DNA of 14,148 nt from an uncultured bacterium (GTDB lineage: Bacteria > Cyanobacteriota > Vampirovibrionia > Gastranaerophilales > Gastranaerophilaceae), in contig CAMDZX010000035.1 in the NCBI GenBank assembly GCA_945910925.1, forward strand, positions 1 to 14,148, written 5' to 3'. Made by a program: the position numbers and the translations under genes. Shown piece after piece: positions 12,391 through 14,148 of the stretch. The notes beneath the pieces were generated by a model, which did not search any database, was not told the origin of the DNA, and worked only from the letters and a program-made list of their open reading frames with translations. The stretch's first letter is position 1. Every line of letters begins with the position of its first letter.

Positions 12391-13975
12391 TTTTGATTAC
12401 CTCACTCTTAAAGCATTTATGGAAGAAAATATTGATTTTCTTATTGACTCTCGGCTTCAAAAAATCCAACAACCGACAAGACGGGATTTTTTACTATCAT
12501 TCAGGAACCGTTCCGACTCAAAAAAAATATATATCAATATTAACCCGACATATTTTCATCTGTGTTTTACAACTGATGAAAATATAAAAAAACGTGACAT
12601 TATACTCCCTAAAAAACCGCCTATGTTTTGTATGTTACTGAGAAAGTACATTGAAAGCGCAAGAGTTCAAGATGTCAGAGTTCCGCATTACGAAAGGATT
12701 CTGGAGATAGATTTTAAATCCTCAAACGAGTTTGATGAAAATATAAACCTTACTCTCGCAATAGAGATGATGGGTAAATATTCTAATGTAATTTTGTACA
12801 ATTCCGACACAAAAATCATTCTGGGTTGTGCGCACAACGTAGGCTCCGAAAAAAGCAGAGAACGAGAGGTTGCAGGCACAATACCTTACGTATATCCGCC
12901 CAAACAAACCTACAAAAGAGATATTCTAAGACACTCGGGAGAAATAAATTATGAAACCCTCAATGAAGATTTTTTAGGAATATCAAAAAATTTCCAAGAA
13001 CTTGTGAAAAATATTCCGCTTGAAAAGATAAAAGATTATGTGGAATTAAAAAACACAACACCATCAATAGCCGGAAACAAATTTTCGTTGTATAGTGAAC
13101 TTTTGGACTCTCCAATATTGCAAGATAGCGTAAATTCAATGATTGACAATTATTATGCAAAAGAGCAGGAGCAAATTTTATTTAAACAACTGTCACTAAA
13201 ACTGCAAAATATTACGAATACAAAATACAAAAAAATCACTAATTCACTAAAAAAAATTAATTATCAAATCAATAAAAAAAATAAAGGTGAAGAATACAAA
13301 AAGTACGGGGACTTAATTCTGTCAAATCTGTATAACGGAAAAGATTACACAAAATCAATAACAGTAAAAGATTGGGATAATAATAAAGATATAGAAATTC
13401 CGCTTGATGATACTCTTACACTAAAAGAAAATGCCTCAAAGTATTATAAATTGTACAATAAATCCAAAGACTCGGGAGAAAAATTGATAACTCTTGCAAA
13501 CGAAATGACTAGTGAGAAAGAATATCTTGAGCAAATAAAGTTTACAATCATAAACGCAGAGTCATTAAATGTGCTTAAAGAAATCGAAGCTGAAATATCA
13601 GATAATCCCAAACCTCAAAAAGAAAACGATACACTCATTGACTCTGTTATGATAAACGGTTTTAAAGTTTATATAGGGAAAAACAACCGTCAAAACGATA
13701 TAATTGTTTCAAAAATTTCGCGGGGTGAAGATTACTGGTTCCATACACAGAATTGTGCAGGGTCACATATTTTGTTAAAAGTTCCTGATTCAAACGAGCC
13801 TGACGAAGAAACAATTTATGAATGTTGTAAACTCGCAAAACAATATTCAACCGCCAAAAATTCTACAAAAATCGGAGTAATCTACACAAAACGTAAGTTT
13901 TTGAAAAAACCTCCAAAAGCAAATCTCGGGTACGTAACATATAAAAATGAAAAAGAAATCATTGTTGGAGATTAA
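12383..13975 (+). CDS. rqcH: NFACT family ribosome quality-control protein RqcH
   Basis: RqcH binds stalled 50S subunits with peptidyl-tRNA and recruits tRNA-Ala to add C-terminal alanine tails that mark the chain for decay. The 530 residues show the NFACT-N domain (about 1-170) with PPMFCMLLRKYIE and IEMMGKYSNVIL, a long coiled middle (about 255-400), and the NFACT-R/DUF814 domain (about 425-525) with VYIGKNNRQND and YWFHTQNCAGSHILL. It lines up without gaps through the N-terminal landmark with B. subtilis RqcH as recalled; there the Asp97-Arg98 pair needed for tailing corresponds to Glu104-Arg105 here. The older names FbpA and fibronectin-binding protein apply to the same family. The start ATG 12383 overlaps the cyclase stop by 8 bases, with GTGAGG upstream, so translation is probably coupled. 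The partner RqcP is not in the window. Confidence 0.92.
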   Translation: MINFDYLTLKAFMEENIDFLIDSRLQKIQQPTRRDFLLSFRNRSDSKKIYININPTYFHLCFTTDENIKKRDIILPKKPPMFCMLLRKYIESARVQDVRVPHYERILEIDFKSSNEFDENINLTLAIEMMGKYSNVILYNSDTKIILGCAHNVGSEKSREREVAGTIPYVYPPKQTYKRDILRHSGEINYETLNEDFLGISKNFQELVKNIPLEKIKDYVELKNTTPSIAGNKFSLYSELLDSPILQDSVNSMIDNYYAKEQEQILFKQLSLKLQNITNTKYKKITNSLKKINYQINKKNKGEEYKKYGDLILSNLYNGKDYTKSITVKDWDNNKDIEIPLDDTLTLKENASKYYKLYNKSKDSGEKLITLANEMTSEKEYLEQIKFTIINAESLNVLKEIEAEISDNPKPQKENDTLIDSVMINGFKVYIGKNNRQNDIIVSKISRGEDYWFHTQNCAGSHILLKVPDSNEPDEETIYECCKLAKQYSTAKNSTKIGVIYTKRKFLKKPPKANLGYVTYKNEKEIIVGD

Positions 13976-13976
13976 A

Positions 13977-14001
13977 ATGCCCGCCGATTCTCGACGGGCA
14001 T
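13977..14001. terminator. Bidirectional terminator between rqcH and ilvE
   Basis: ATGCCCG (13977-13983) pairs with CGGGCAT (13995-14001); inside, CGA-TTC-TCG adds 3 bp beyond a C/A mismatch. The plus strand continues AAAATTTT, the minus strand TTTTAATC. It lies 1 base after the rqcH stop and 6 before the convergent ilvE stop. Confidence 0.7.
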
Positions 14002-14007
14002 AAAATT

Positions 14008-14148
14008 TTAAACAATTGTTTTTATCCAACCTTTTGGAGCTTCGATTTCTCCATATCGAATTCCGGTGAGAGTTTTATAAAGTTTTTCCGAAACAGGACC
14101 TCTGCCGTTTTGAGAATTTGCAAAACTTATTTCCTTGCCATGATTCTT
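14008..14148 (-). CDS. ilvE: Branched-chain amino acid aminotransferase, C-terminal end (runs off window)
   Basis: The last 46 codons are read on the minus strand to a TAA at 14010-14008; the 5' part lies beyond the right edge. The visible tail contains GKEISFANSQNGRGPVSEKL, then YKTLTGIRYGEIEAPKGWIK, which follows the end of the long-form branched-chain aminotransferases (xxGPVTxKLYxxLTxIQYGxxEDxxGW). These PLP enzymes interconvert Leu, Ile and Val with their keto acids. The catalytic Lys and PLP contacts are outside the window, so the call rests on the tail only. The gene converges on rqcH across the hairpin at 13977-14001. Confidence 0.72.
   Translation of the reverse strand, partial: KNHGKEISFANSQNGRGPVSEKLYKTLTGIRYGEIEAPKGWIKTIV

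Overview
The window is a low-GC bacterial chromosome segment using the standard code (TAA, TAG and TGA all end genes). Its gene set combines a flavin-dependent thymidylate synthase, an AMIN-type envelope protein, a SpoIID/LytB protein in a cell with no other sporulation gene in view, a receptor-like nucleotidyl-cyclase relative, EF-hand and short LuxR-type proteins, and a cyanobacteria-like branched-chain aminotransferase tail. This fits a non-photosynthetic relative of Cyanobacteria (Gastranaerophilales / Melainabacteria) best. That placement is an inference from gene content and protein style, not a measured one.

Layout. Positions 1-175 hold two copies of a roughly 84-base repeat. From 223 to 9842 nearly everything is on the minus strand: infC (IF-3, probably starting at AUA), an EF-hand protein, then a tight four-gene operon read cysS > spoIID-like > murJ > tsaC (7429 down to 2223), a Fic protein with a winged helix, and an AMIN-domain membrane protein. 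One small plus-strand gene, a stand-alone LuxR-type DNA-binding domain, lies at 1676-1870. A 458-base divergent control region (9843-10300) separates the AMIN gene from the plus-strand block: rpmE (L31) with its own terminator, then thyX > a degenerate membrane nucleotidyl cyclase > rqcH, the last three joined by overlapping ends. A hairpin at 13977-14001 separates rqcH from the convergent 3' end of ilvE, which runs off the right edge.

How the genes work together. The central operon joins tRNA charging (CysS) and tRNA t6A synthesis (TsaC) with lipid II export (MurJ) and a secreted peptidoglycan-acting protein (SpoIID-like), coupling translation capacity and wall growth. The right-hand block joins dTMP synthesis, a putative nucleotide or membrane sensor and ribosome-associated quality control. 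Most of the window is housekeeping. The parts most worth a second look are the miniature cyclase that lacks one metal-binding Asp, the likely AUA start of infC, the alternative hairpins and TetR-type palindrome upstream of the AMIN gene, the Asp-to-Glu change in the RqcH D-R motif, the slippage-prone 12-base repeat in fic, and the palindromic repeats at the left edge.
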